Shown piece by piece: positions 12,701 to 23,978 of a DNA stretch of 64,000 nucleotides (position 1 is the stretch's first letter; each line of letters opens with the position of its first letter). The DNA is from Earliella scabrosa (Eukaryota; Basidiomycota; Agaricomycetes; Polyporales; Polyporaceae): contig JABYQQ010000002.1 in assembly GCA_022605405.1 (NCBI GenBank), positions 434,001-498,000 on the forward strand, read 5' to 3'. The translations under genes were made by a program, and so were the position numbers. The notes under the pieces are model-generated. The model was not told the origin of the DNA. It did not search any database and saw only the letters and a list, made by a program, of their open reading frames with translations.

Positions 12701-15700
12701 AGTGCTGGCTTACTTGCCTGACTGGAGACGTTTCTTCTACCGAGGCCAGAACGTGCTGGATCTATTCCTCGCCATCGGATCGAGCGTCATCCAGATTCCA
12801 GCGGTTCACGACTCCAGCGTCTATCCTTGGCTAACCATCTTCCAACTCATGCGGTTCTACCGCGTCATCCTGGAAATTCCTCGGATGAAGCCCTTGCTGG
12901 TGAGTCTAATAACCAGCAGATCATCCTTGTCCGCTGACACTGTTGATCGCAGCTCGCCGTGTTTGGGAACATGTATGGTCTTGCGAACATGTCTCTGTTC
13001 CTGATCGAGATCAACCTCCTCGCCGCCCTATTCGCTGTGCAACTTGTTGGTGGTGACATCAAAGAAGGGAATTTCGTCAACTTCGGTACCCTCTACAACA
13101 CGTTCCTGGGCATCTATCAGATCTTCTCCTCTGAAGGCTGGGTGAACGTGCTCTACATCGCTGCAGTCCCAGAGGTCGAACTTCGACAGTCGGCGGTCAC
13201 TGTCCTGTTCTTCTCCGGATGGATGTTCTTCGCGAACTGTGAGTCGTCTGTCTTACTTTGGCGAGCTCAATACGTTAATTCTGGACGATGCAGTCATCGT
13301 GCTTCAAATGTTCATCGCCGTCATCAACGAGAACTTCGATGTCGCAGAAGAGTCAAAGCGAAGCAGGCAGGCTTCTCACTACTGGGCTTCGCACCGACCT
13401 CAGCAGGCTCGAGCGACATGGATCCGCAAACTCAATCCATACCGTTGGTTCAAGGCGCAACCGAAGGCCATTGAGGTCGAGCTCCCTGCGAACCTTGTCT
13501 TGCCAATGCAGAAGGCGTTGGTGCAAGACTACAGCCTTCCCAAGCGAGACAACCCTGCTGTCGTACGTACCACTCACTCTGAGTTGCTGTCTTCACTCAT
13601 CCCGGATTTGCAGGATGGGTCAACTCTGCGTGGGGGTCTTCCCAAGTCGTATTCTGCCAAGTCGACGCTCAGAAGGTTGCAGCGCTTGTTCGCTGGCGAT
13701 GTAAACGCCGGAGACGTGCCCCTCACAACACTTCGAAGCACACGGCGCGACTCGGTTGCACCAGCAGACCCGGTCGACGAAGAGACGGAGAGGCATTTGT
13801 ACGTGTGTTATCTATGCACTCACTGCGCAAGGCCTGATGTTTCGCAGGGAGGTCCTCGCTGCGTTAAACAATGATGTGGTGGATGCCGAAGAACTGAACG
13901 ACGCACTGTACGAACGTCGCGCACAGAAAGCGGACTTCATCCGTGACCATCCCACCTACGACAAGACGTTCTGGATCTTCTCACAGAAGAACTGGCTCCG
14001 TAGGATGTGTCAGAAGCTCGTCGCGCCCGCCGGTGGGGATCGTATCTTCGGTACCCCGCATTCCCCAATCGCGCACCCCATCTTCCAGCTGCTGCTACTC
14101 CTTACCGTCATCGGAGGCATCGTGGTGGAGAGCATCGCTACTCCACTCTACCGCCGCGAGTTCTACCAGGAGAATGGTCTCGTCCGCGGAACCTGGTTCG
14201 ATATAGCCGAGGGCTCCTTCGCGATCGTGCTCTTCGTCGAGTTCATCATCAAGATCATCGCTGATGGCTTCCTCTTCACGCCGAATGCTTACATCCGCAG
14301 CATCTGGAACGTCCTTGACTTCTTCATCATGGTCGGGATCCTCGTCAATGCCGCTACAGGACTCATCTTCATCGGTGGTCTTAGCCGCCTCACTAGGTCG
14401 CTCAAGGCTTTACGGGCACTGCGTCTCATCACACTCATCGACAAGATGCGGTCCACGTTCGAGTCGTTGATCATCTCCGGCATTTATCGTATCCTCGACG
14501 CAGCCCTACTCGCCATTCTGTATATGATCCCATATGCCGTGTGGGGTCTGAACATATTCGCTGGCGTCCTCAACGAATGCAATGACGGCGATGTGGGCGG
14601 TATCGATGAATGCGTTGGCGAGTACTCGACAAATGCACTCACCGACAGTTCATTCAACTATCTCGTCCCCCGAGTCTGGGACAATCCTTGGCCGTCGACG
14701 CAGTTCTCCTTCGACAGTTTCCGGCAGTCCCTGCTCATCCTCTTCGAGATCGCCTCGCTTGAGTGCTGGAGTGACGTCATGGCGGTAGCTGCTAGCGGCA
14801 CGGGCAAGGACCAGCAGCCTCAGACGAACGCTTCGTTGGGCAACTCCATCTTCTTCTTGATCTACAACTTGATGGGTGGCGTTGTTATTTTCACTCTCTT
14901 TGTCAGGTATGTGGGACAATTGAAACGGAGGCGGGTTTCAACGTGCTGATTCCTTTCTAGTATCATCATCGGCAACTTCACCTCGAAGACCGGTTCGGCC
15001 CTGCTGACGCAGCCTCAACGTGAGTGGATCGATCTCCAGAAACTCATCAAGCGGCAGCGGCCTTCCAAGCGTCCGAAGAAGAGACCGACCTGGCGCGTTA
15101 GGCAATGGTGCTACGATCGTGCGGTTCACAAGCACGGTTGGTGGTCTCGCATGATGACTGTACTGTACACCTTGCACGTCATCGGACTGATGTACGTGTC
15201 GCGTTTGACTTCACACATCTGTCTGTTACTTATGTTTGTGTCTATAGGACCCAGAGCTTTACCTCGAACGACTTCCAAGACGAGCTTCGCAGTAAGTTAC
15301 CTCTTCTCCCTCCCCATACTTCATGTACTCATATGCTGGATGCAGACGATTTCTTCATCTTTGTGAATGTCACGTACTGTATCGACATCGTCGTCAGGCT
15401 CTTCGGTCTCGGCTGGTCAAGTTACAGTGCCAACGGATGGAACATCTTCGATATCATCGTCGCGGCAGGCAGCCTCTTCACCACTCTCATCGTACGATTC
15501 AACACCGGTGGATTCATCGTTCAGCAGCTGCAGAAGTTGTTCCTCACAAGCATTGCGCTGAAGCTGGTTCAGCGGGTGAACAGCCTCAACAAGTTGTTCA
15601 AGACGGCTGTGTAAGCTCCGATCCTTTGGCATTGTGTATGTGATGGCTGACAACATGTTCGGGTACAGGGGGAGTCTGCCTGTCATTGTCAGCCTGCTCA

Positions 15701-17440
15701 GTCTTTGGGTCATCTTGTTCATATTCTTCGCCATCCTCTTCGTCGAGGTGTTCAGCATGACGAAGTGGAACACGGGGGAGGGCCGAAACCAGAACTTCTC
15801 TGGTATGGCGAATGCACTCGTGATGCTGGCGTTCATGTCCAATGGGTAAGTCCCTCCCGCTCATCCACGTACGCGCTCTCACTCTACCAAATAGCGAGGC
15901 TTGGAACCAATTCATGCACGACTAGTAAGTCCCACACCCTGCCATGACATTCATTTGAAACTCAATAGGGTGCAGCGCCCTGGACTACCCTCGATGCACG
16001 ATCGACGCTTTGGGAGAGACCGACTGCGGCAGCGTATACTGGGCATTTGTCCTGTTCATCGCTTGGAACCTGCTGAGCATGGTACGCTTGTAATTCTTTG
16101 ACTCGCGACGTAGGCTGACCGATTCATACTCTGTGCGTAGTACATCTTCGCCAACCTGTTCACTGGTGTGGTCGTCGAGAGTTTCTACTACGTCTTCCAG
16201 ATGTCCGGCGGCGCGAAGTCCATCACTAGGGAAGAGATGCGAGCCTTCAAGAAGGTTTGGGCTGAGTTCGCCAATCCCAAGACTGGGTACTTGGAGCGTC
16301 ATAACTTCGTCCGCTTCTTCGGGGTGCGTCTAATGGTTTGATTTGATTACGAGCGATGGTTACTGAACTGGTGCGCACAGAGACTGAGCGGTGTCTTCGA
16401 AGTGAAGATCTATCCGACAGAGTTCAGCATTCCCAATGTTATGGCAGTCTCCAAGGATCCCCAGAACCGGAACTCTTGGCACGAGAAGATCGTTGAAGGG
16501 TTCGACTTGAACAAGACCGAAGCCGTCTTGAGCAACCTCGATCGGGCTGCGATCAAGCGGAGGAAGAACCTATACAATCGGTTGTACCACGAAGCTCGCA
16601 TCTCTGCCGAACCCGGGAAGGGCATATCGTTCACAAACATGCTCCTCCTCCTTGCCCATCACAAGCTCATCGTCGACCGGGAGGCTCTAGTGTGCGTACC
16701 TCTCATGGTTGTTTCACTAATCAAGGACTCACGACGTTGCTTTGCAGGCTCAAAGACCTTGTGGTACGAACGGAGACGAACAAACTCGTTACGGACCTTG
16801 TGGACTTTGACCGCGTACAGTCCCTCTTGCTCATGATCATGCACCGCCGGCGGTACGTCGCTGAGCGAGAGCGGGCGCGCATGGGGATGTTCAGCCAGCC
16901 AGGTCAGTGATATTAGCCAGAGATGAGAAGTCTTGAAAGATCACTGACCCTATCGTACAGGCGGTGACATTCCTGAGATCATCGTCGACGACTTCCCCGT
17001 TACGCCGCCCACGATCACCCGGGATATCACATCGCCATACCAGACTCCAGTTCATCGTTCAATGGAGTACGATCGAGACACCCCCATGGCGGTGACTCCA
17101 GGAGTACTTCCGTCGCCAGATGTATCCTTCGCGATGGAGACACCTTCACGACCGCTACAGCGACGCCAGCGGACGAGCGACATCAGCATGTTGTCCATAG
17201 ACATGAGTAGCAGGTGAGTCGGGTTAGCTGCGTGTTTTGTGCGTCGCTCATGAACCCACGTCTCAGGCTCGATGGCTCGATGTCAAGGGAATCTCGCTCG
17301 GGTGATGAAGACGACATACTGTCGTCGATGCAGAATTCTATGTGGCAAGGTACAGGCACCCTTCCTCTAACCAATGCGTTCACTCACACTCTGCTGTAGA
17401 CATGATGCTAGAAGCCGCAGAAGAAGACAATCGGAAGTAG
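9793..17440 (+). CDS. CCH1: voltage-gated calcium channel alpha subunit Cch1
   Basis: Pore subunit of the plasma-membrane high-affinity calcium system, which in fungi works with Mid1. Four six-helix repeats can be followed through about 20 short introns: I at about 10.7-12.4 kb, II at 12.5-13.4 kb, III at 14.0-15.0 kb and IV at 15.2-16.2 kb. A long acidic, Ser-rich cytosolic N-terminus precedes them and a C-terminal tail follows, ending [14 protein letters not shown]4 helices are well charged in repeat I ([15 protein letters not shown]) and III ([16 protein letters not shown]) and poorly charged in II and IV. Pore-loop motifs are AAGNGWTS (I), SSEGW (II), SLECW (III) and SNGEAW (IV), so the selectivity ring reads Asn, Glu, Glu, Glu. 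The repeat I motif is split by an intron after NG, and the repeat IV motif by an intron within GE. Confidence 0.93.
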
Positions 17441-17842
17441 GACTCTTGTATATACCATCGTCACTCGTTCATTGCACATACATACATATAGCGCTTTCTA
17501 GGGACTATAGGTTACCGTATTACTGTAGAGATATTGCACAAGTAGTGTAGACCATTTCGCATCTAACTTATTCGATGCTCTTTAGTTCCGTAGATCTGTT
17601 CCCTTTTGCGGAGTGGCCAGAGCTGGGCGCACGACCTGGACAGCGTCTACTGCATTTTGATCGGAGTCTCGGGGCTGTAATTCAATTGAACTTTATCTGG
17701 CCGAGCCGCACCCTGGCCGCACCGAATGACTAGGGCGGAGTCTGGATAACTTTTTGCCTTCGGCATCGTCCTCGACGTCGTACTCTCCATCCTCCGTACC
17801 GTCCACGACGTCTCCGACGCACTTGACAAAAAATCGCCCACC
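17441..17842. other. intergenic, CCH1 3' end to eIF3a promoter
   Basis: 402 bp between two genes on the same strand. The first part is AT-richer, as expected of a 3' UTR and polyadenylation zone; the part before 17843 is pyrimidine-rich. No gene is visible. Confidence 0.5.
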
Positions 17843-20800
17843 ATGGCGCCGTTCTCCAAGCCTGAGACGGTTCTGAAACAGGCCGAAGGCCTCGTCTCCG
17901 TCGGTCAGACCCATGCTGCTCTCCAATCTCTCACAGAGATGTTCTCCTCGAAACGATTCCGCTCTACGCCTCTTGCGTCCTTGGAACCCATCATGATCCG
18001 ATTCATCGAGCTCTGCGTTGAGCTCCGAAAAGGCCGCACTGCGAAGGAGGGTCTCATGCAGTACAAGAACATCGCTCAGAATACTAGCGTGGGGTCCATC
18101 GAGGTCGTCGTAAACCGATTCATCCAGCTCTCGGATGCGAAGGTCCAGGAGGCGCAGGAGAAGGCGGACAAGGCGGTTGCATTGGACGTGGACGACCTGG
18201 AGGCGAGCGAGACCCCGGAGAGCATCCTGCTTGGAGCCGTGAGCGGCGACCAGACCAAGGACAGGACCGACAGGGCGCTGGTCACCCCGTGGCTCAAGTT
18301 CCTTTGGGAGAGCTATCGGACCGCTCTCGAGACCCTCAAGAACAACGCACGACTGGAATCCATCTACCAGGTTCGTGCTTCCGGCCGTGTGTCTCTCCAT
18401 GACGTAACTTGACTGTCGGTGTAGCAAATCGCCCAGCAAGCATTCAAGTTCTGCTTGAAGCACCAACGCAAGGTCGAGTTCCGCCGGTTGTGCGAGACTC
18501 TCCGCCTCCATCTTTCGAATGTCGCCAAGTATGCTCACCAGCCACACTCCATCAACCTCTCCGACCCCGACACCCTGCAACATCATCTCGACACTCGCTT
18601 CGCACAACTGAACACCTCCGTGGAGCTTGAGCTCTGGCAGGAGGCATTCCGCTCCGTCGAGGATGTCCACAACCTACTCACAATGGCCAAGAAGGCACCT
18701 CGGCCAGCCATGATGGCCAACTACTACGAGAAGTTGACCAAGATCTTCCTGATGAGCGGCAACGCGCTCTTCCACGCCGCGGCCTGGGGACGGTACTACG
18801 CGGTTGTAACGGCGATTGGGGGCAAGTCCGAGGAAGAGATGTGCAGATTGGCTGGTCAGGTCCTCGTCAGTGCTCTCGCCGTCCCCGTAGGGATCCACAC
18901 CGAGGAAGGCGTGGAGGAGACCAAGGGCAAGAACGCTCGTCTCAGCGCGCTGCTGGGTCTTACTCGGATGCCGACGCGTTCAGGCCTGCTTCGGGAAGCG
19001 GTAAGTCCTAGCTTTCGTTCATGGGGACGCACATCTCATCCTGTTGTCCAGCTCTCCCGCAATGTTCTCAAGCTCTCGCCTGAATCTGTGAAGTCCTTGT
19101 ACAACGTCCTGGAAGTCACCTTTGATCCCTTGACCCTCTGCTCGTCGGTGTCTCCTCTCCTCAAGTCACTTGCATCCGATGCTCTGTATGCCTCTTACGT
19201 CCCCTTGCTTCAACATGCCCTTCTCTCGCGTCTTCTCTCTCAGCTCTCACAGGTGTATAACACCATCAAGATTACCAACCTCCTTGAACTCGTCGTCCCG
19301 TTGCGCGACGTTGCTGTCGAGGGTACTTCGTACGATGACGAGCAAATCGAAGCATACGTTATGGGCTGTGCTCGTCGTGGCGAGTTGAATGTCCGCGTGG
19401 ATCATGCGGCGGGAAGCATCACGTTCGTCGAGAGCCCGTTTGTAGAGGATCCGAGCTCCTCGACCTCTGCGACGAACGTCAACGCTGTGCAGCCGTCAAC
19501 GTCCGAGTTTGTTCGCACTCGTCTTGGGAACATCGCCTCGGCCCTCCACAATTCCCTCGCCACCTTACACCCTCCTACCAAGCCTACCGAAGAGGAGCAG
19601 CAAGCCAAGTTCACTGCCCTCGTTGCCGCGGCTCAAGCGGAGCGTAAGGCTATCCAGATTCGTCGTGCCCTTGTTGCCCGTCGTCGCGAGCTGCTGTCGG
19701 AGCTGTCGGTTCGCAAGGAGAAGGAGGAGGCGAGTCGCCGCGCGGAGATGGCTCGTCGCCACCAGGAGGAAGAGGCCCGCAAGGCAGCCATGGAACTCCG
19801 CAACAAGGAGGTCGAGCGTGCTCGTCGGGAAATCGAGAGCATCCGTGTGGAAGAGGCCAAGAAGCTCGCGCAGAGTCTGAAGGAGAAGGGCACTCTCAAA
19901 GTCGACATCACCGTGCGTGCAGTATCCTATCCTATTACTGCGTGCAGCGTACTCACCGCCTGGACGGACAGGATATGGAGGGCCTCAGTACCGATAACCT
20001 CATGCGTCTCCAGGTCGAGCAGCTCGAGAAGGAGAAGAAGGAGCTCAACGAGCGCATGCGTGTGCTCACCAAGCGCCTCGACCACATCGAGCGTGCTTAC
20101 CGAAAGGAGGAGCGTCCTCTTCTCGCTAAGGACTACGAGCTCCAACAGGCGAACGACCGCGCTGTGTTCGAGGCCTCGCAGAAGGCTCGGTTGGAGGCAC
20201 ATCGCCAGGCGCACCTGCAGGACATCGAGACGAAGAAACGTCTGGCGCGCATGGTCAGCGACTACAACCAGATGAAGGATGCCATCACTGCCCGGAGAGG
20301 AGAGGAGTTCGCGAAGAAGAAGGAGTCGGCGCACAAGAAGATGGAAGAGGAGAAGGCGAAGCGTCGTGCCGCTGTCCTCAAGGCCCGCGAGGAGGAGCGC
20401 CTCCGCGCCGAGGAGGAAGAGAGAAAGCGCAGGGAGCAGGAAGAGGAAGAAGCTCGGTTGGAGCAAGGTGCGTTGAGTCTGTCTCCTTGTGTAATTTGTG
20501 TACTCATCCTCTCTGTAGAGCGCCTCGAGGAAGAAAGACGAAAGGAAGAGGAGGCCGCTGCTGCTCAGGCCCTCGCCGAGCAAAAGAAGCGCGAGGAAGA
20601 GGAAAAGGTCGCGGCTCTTCGCAAGCAGCGGGAAGAGGAACGGCAAAAGGCTATGGAGGCCGCCCTTCGCCAGCAGCAGCGCGAGGAAGAGGCCCTCAAG
20701 AGGCAGGCAGAACGCAAGGCGGCTCAAGCACAAGCTGCGCAAGCCCCCGCCGCACGTCCCGCTCCTCGCGCTCCGGAGGCCGATGTTTGGCGTCGGTCTG

Positions 20801-21102
20801 GCCCCCCTGCGACGCCCACACGGGCTGGTATCTCTACGCCCCCAAGAGCGGAGAGTCCTGCTCCCGCTGCCAAATACCGGCCGGGTGCTCTTGCTGGTGC
20901 TGGCGCCGCTGCTGGCGGAGGCTGGCGTGCACGTCTGGCTGCGAAGGAAGCCGGCGGGGGAGACGCCACCCCTGCTCGCCCCGCCAGTCCTGCAGCGCCT
21001 CCTCCCGCTCGGGAAGAACCTCCGAAGGACACGGATGGCTTCCAGACGGTCGAGAAGAAGGTCTGGAGAGGATCCCGGTTGCAGGCGCGCAAGGGCGCGT
21101 AG
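17843..21102 (+). CDS. TIF32: translation initiation factor eIF3 subunit a
   Basis: Scaffold subunit of eIF3, which brings initiator tRNA and mRNA to the 40S ribosome. Five exons (17843-18370, 18425-19000, 19052-19912, 19948-20467, 20519-21102) give 1,022 residues. The N-terminus [20 protein letters not shown] starts the conserved alpha-solenoid, with [13 protein letters not shown] following. The PCI region is in exons 2-3 ([15 protein letters not shown] and a winged-helix part near [10 protein letters not shown]). From about residue 540 the chain becomes a very long charged Glu/Lys/Arg helix, the spectrin-like part, with a LEGLDT-like motif written here as [14 protein letters not shown]. The tail is Ala/Pro-rich and ends [17 protein letters not shown]. 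Length and domain order fit the family. Confidence 0.96.
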
Positions 21103-21972
21103 GCGTGTGTCTCGTGCGCTCGGTTCGCATCGTCTGGCTGTCGTGCATGCTTTGCCTTAGTTGTGTATCCCTTGGTTCCCGGCCCCTCCTCGTTCATTGT
21201 GATGTTTCTCCCTCACGTTTCACGTTTCGAATGCATTCACGACTGCACGGACGCGATGTATACTGATGGTACATGCTGTATCGGTAGTGGTATAGCTAGA
21301 CTCCACATGTTACGTAGCTTCTAATACGACTCGTCATCTTGCCACGAAGCTCGTTGTCATGCGCATCATCCGCGGTTGAACGTTGAAATCTTGTCAACGT
21401 TGGCCCCAATCGCAGAGCACGAGCGCATCTGGGCAGCTAGATGTCAGCGAGCCGTCGATGGTTGGGATTGGAGGTATGCATGGACTCAGATCGTCAGTGA
21501 TATCGCTGTTTACTTCAGATCGAAGCGGGCGTACAACCAGGTAACCAGACAGGCTGGATGGACGGTTGACCTGGTAGCTACTAGCAGGTATCCCGTCTTC
21601 TGTTCTGAACCGCGTATGCAGACGTGGATGTAGAACCCCGATGAGAAGACGATTGTCAGTCAGTGGCCCGGGGGAGATGGGCTTAAGCTTCTAGCGTCGC
21701 AAGCATTACGGTCCAGTCAGAGCAATCCGGGCGGAAAAACCAGTAATTTCTATGACCGCGTATCGAGTATCGTCGGGGACGAGCGACCTACAGGTCACAG
21801 GTGATCTACAGTTGCAACGGAGAACGGAGAGCATTTGGCAAAGCACCGAGGAGGGAGCACAGCAGTAACAAGAACCTTTTAGACGACAGACGGAAAGATC
21901 GGTCAGGATGTATCCGTTGACGAGCAAGGGACTGCCTGCACTCACAAGTTTGTGAACCGCGATGACAATATT
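21103..21972. other. convergent intergenic region, eIF3a / FCP1-like
   Basis: 870 bp between two genes that end towards each other. It includes GTTGAACGTTGA and TCAACGTTGG words at about 21376-21402, members of the heptamer family that is common further right. Open frames are short and unrecognised. Confidence 0.45.
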
Positions 21973-23881
21973 CTACCGCTCAAGCCCATGGTCGATCGGT
22001 ATGTCCAGCTCTTCTAATGCCTGCCGACCGCGAGACACCCAATATGCCTTCACCTCGGAGTCCTCGAACCACATACCCTGGACCGCCTCCCCTTCCCCCT
22101 CCTCCACCTCTTCCTCCGCCGCCTCCGCCTCTCCCTCCGCCGCCTCCGCCTCTGACACCAACGTCCGCTGGCTTGCGGGCAGCGACGACGGAGGCGCAGC
22201 CGCGTCATCGTCGTTCTCGGCCGGAGCGAGGTCCACGTCCTCCTCCGCACTCATGCGCTTCCGCTTCTTCTCCCGTCTACGGGTCTTGCCGCCCTCCTCC
22301 GAGCTAACGGCGGACCGGCCCTTCGCCTTGCGCTTGTCCACCGAGAGGGTGCTGTCGTCGGACTGGACTCCCTGCCCATCCTCGTCCCCATCGTCTTCAT
22401 CAGGGACGGGGCTCTCGCGGCGCGGCACCTCCAACATTGGCCGGGAACGTCCAGCGCCGGGGGGACCGCGCGGGCCCCAGAGCCCGCCGGAGCGTATCCA
22501 CGCGGCGACGTTCGCCTGCGCCTTGATCGCGTCCAGGACGCCGACGACGGCGAGCAGCGTGTCGTCGTACGGGACCTCGGGCTTGCTCTCGCCCAGCTCT
22601 CCCAGTCGCGCCGCGCGCTTCTCGAGCTTTTTGCGTTTTCGCTTCTTCGACGGCTCTTGGGGCGGGGACGCGCTGGGGGAGTCCTCCGGGGCGGCGGGTT
22701 GGGGTGCGGGGGAATCCGAGGGGGCGAGGGTGGGGGTGGGGGCGGCGGCGTCTCCGTTGGACATGAGGGCGTCGAGCTCGTGGCGGGCGTCGAGGGCGGC
22801 GCGCCAGTCTTGCTCGGTCTGGAGGCTGTCGACGTCCTTTGAGCGGAGGGCGGCGGTGTACTCGCCGATGCAGACGTGGTTGAAGGGTTGGAGCTCGGCT
22901 TTGCGGACCGAGTCGTCGAGGAGGAGCGTGGTGAGTGCGGAGTGGGCCTGTGGGGAGATCTTCGAGGGAGGCGTGGGGCGGTCGTCGGTCGTCGGTCTTG
23001 GGGGGAGAGGGTGTGCGGAGGTGTTGCGCGGGGAGCTGGCGATGGAGGAATGGGGAGAGGAGGAGGCGCTTGGGTGCGGGGCGAGGAGGGACCAGGGCTT
23101 TGCGAGGTCCTTGACGGTTTGCACCTTCTGGACTGGGTATATGCGGGTGTGGTGTTAGCACGGCTGAGGAAGAGGACATAAGGGAGTGAGACTCACAGTA
23201 GTGCTCGGACGACAGCCCGAGGGTGTCTCTCGCCCAGACCGCGATCAGCTTCTCCTTGTCCCGCCCAAAACACTTGTCGACCATGTCCTCGACGCTGTGC
23301 GGCTGCGCGGAGGACCAGACCATGACGTCGAGCCACGCCCTCGTCTGGTCGGAAAAGAGGTACGAGCGGAAGGCGGGCATGTACGGTCTGGGGTGGACTG
23401 CGCGGAGACCGGGCAGCACGTTGCCTCTTGTGTCGCGCGCACGGTCGCGATATTTGACCCGGGGCGAGCGCAGGAGCAAGGTCCCGTTCAGGTCCAGCAC
23501 GAGGAGCTTCCTGAGCGAGGAGGGGTCATCAAGGTCAGCAGGATCTTGCCGTGCGAGCGCGAGGTAGTCTGCGGACGGGGATTGCGGGGGAGGGGGCGTC
23601 ACGGAGCGGTCACGATCTGGCAATGACATCCGCATCGTTCGCGGTGCACGCGGGGGTGATCTTCGATGGGGGAGATGGGTGGGCCGCGGGGGGAGATGGG
23701 CAGGTAGATGTAGGGCGTTCGGGGCACGTGCGGACGAACCGTGGTAAGAGCTCTGCGAGGACGAGGGCAGCATTTGGCAGGGCTCACCCTCGCTGTATGC
23801 CCCGAGCTCGTCCGGGGCCTGTGCGACGTACGACATCGGCGTCGCGAACGGCGAGGCGTAGTAGTGGCGGCGTCCGGCCAT
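21973..23881 (-). CDS. FCP1-homology (NIF/HAD) family protein with DLNGT motif
   Basis: Two exons (23881-23197 and 23132-21973) give 614 residues. A Pro/Ser-rich N-terminus leads to LLVLDLNGTLLLR at about residues 126-138, the first motif of the FCP1/NIF HAD fold. Then come RPYMPAFRSYLF, LDVMVWSSAQPHSVEDMV and AVWARDTLGLSSEHYF across the single intron, and QKVQTVKDLAKPW. Canonical FCP1 phosphatases have DxDGT; here the second Asp is Asn. That Asp is the general acid/base in HAD phosphatases, so activity may be low or changed. The second half has Lys/Arg-rich nuclear-signal-like stretches (KKRKRKKLEKR, RRREKKRKR) and long acidic runs, suggesting a nuclear protein. The start at 23881 gives MAGRRHYYASPFATPMSYV; the frame is open further upstream but would overlap the divergent gene. 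Confidence 0.82.
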
Positions 23882-23978
23882 CGTGCTCGACGTCGGCGGC
23901 CACAGCGTCCGGCGTAGGGAGCAGTGGCTGGATGAGGGGAGCAATGCAGACGGTGGACGTCGCGCCTGGAGGAGGAAC
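23882..23978. promoter_or_regulatory. 97-bp bidirectional promoter
   Basis: The start codons of the FCP1-like and the ketohexokinase-like genes are only 97 bp apart on opposite strands. This is too short for two independent full promoters, so the genes are probably co-expressed. No TATA box is seen. Confidence 0.55.

Noticed and set aside
22400..23200. Continuation of the FCP1-like first exon frame beyond 23197
   Set aside because: The frame stays open by chance because of high GC content, but turns into Arg/Pro-rich nonsense. The intron at 23133-23196 leads to the conserved QKVQTVKDL segment in another frame.
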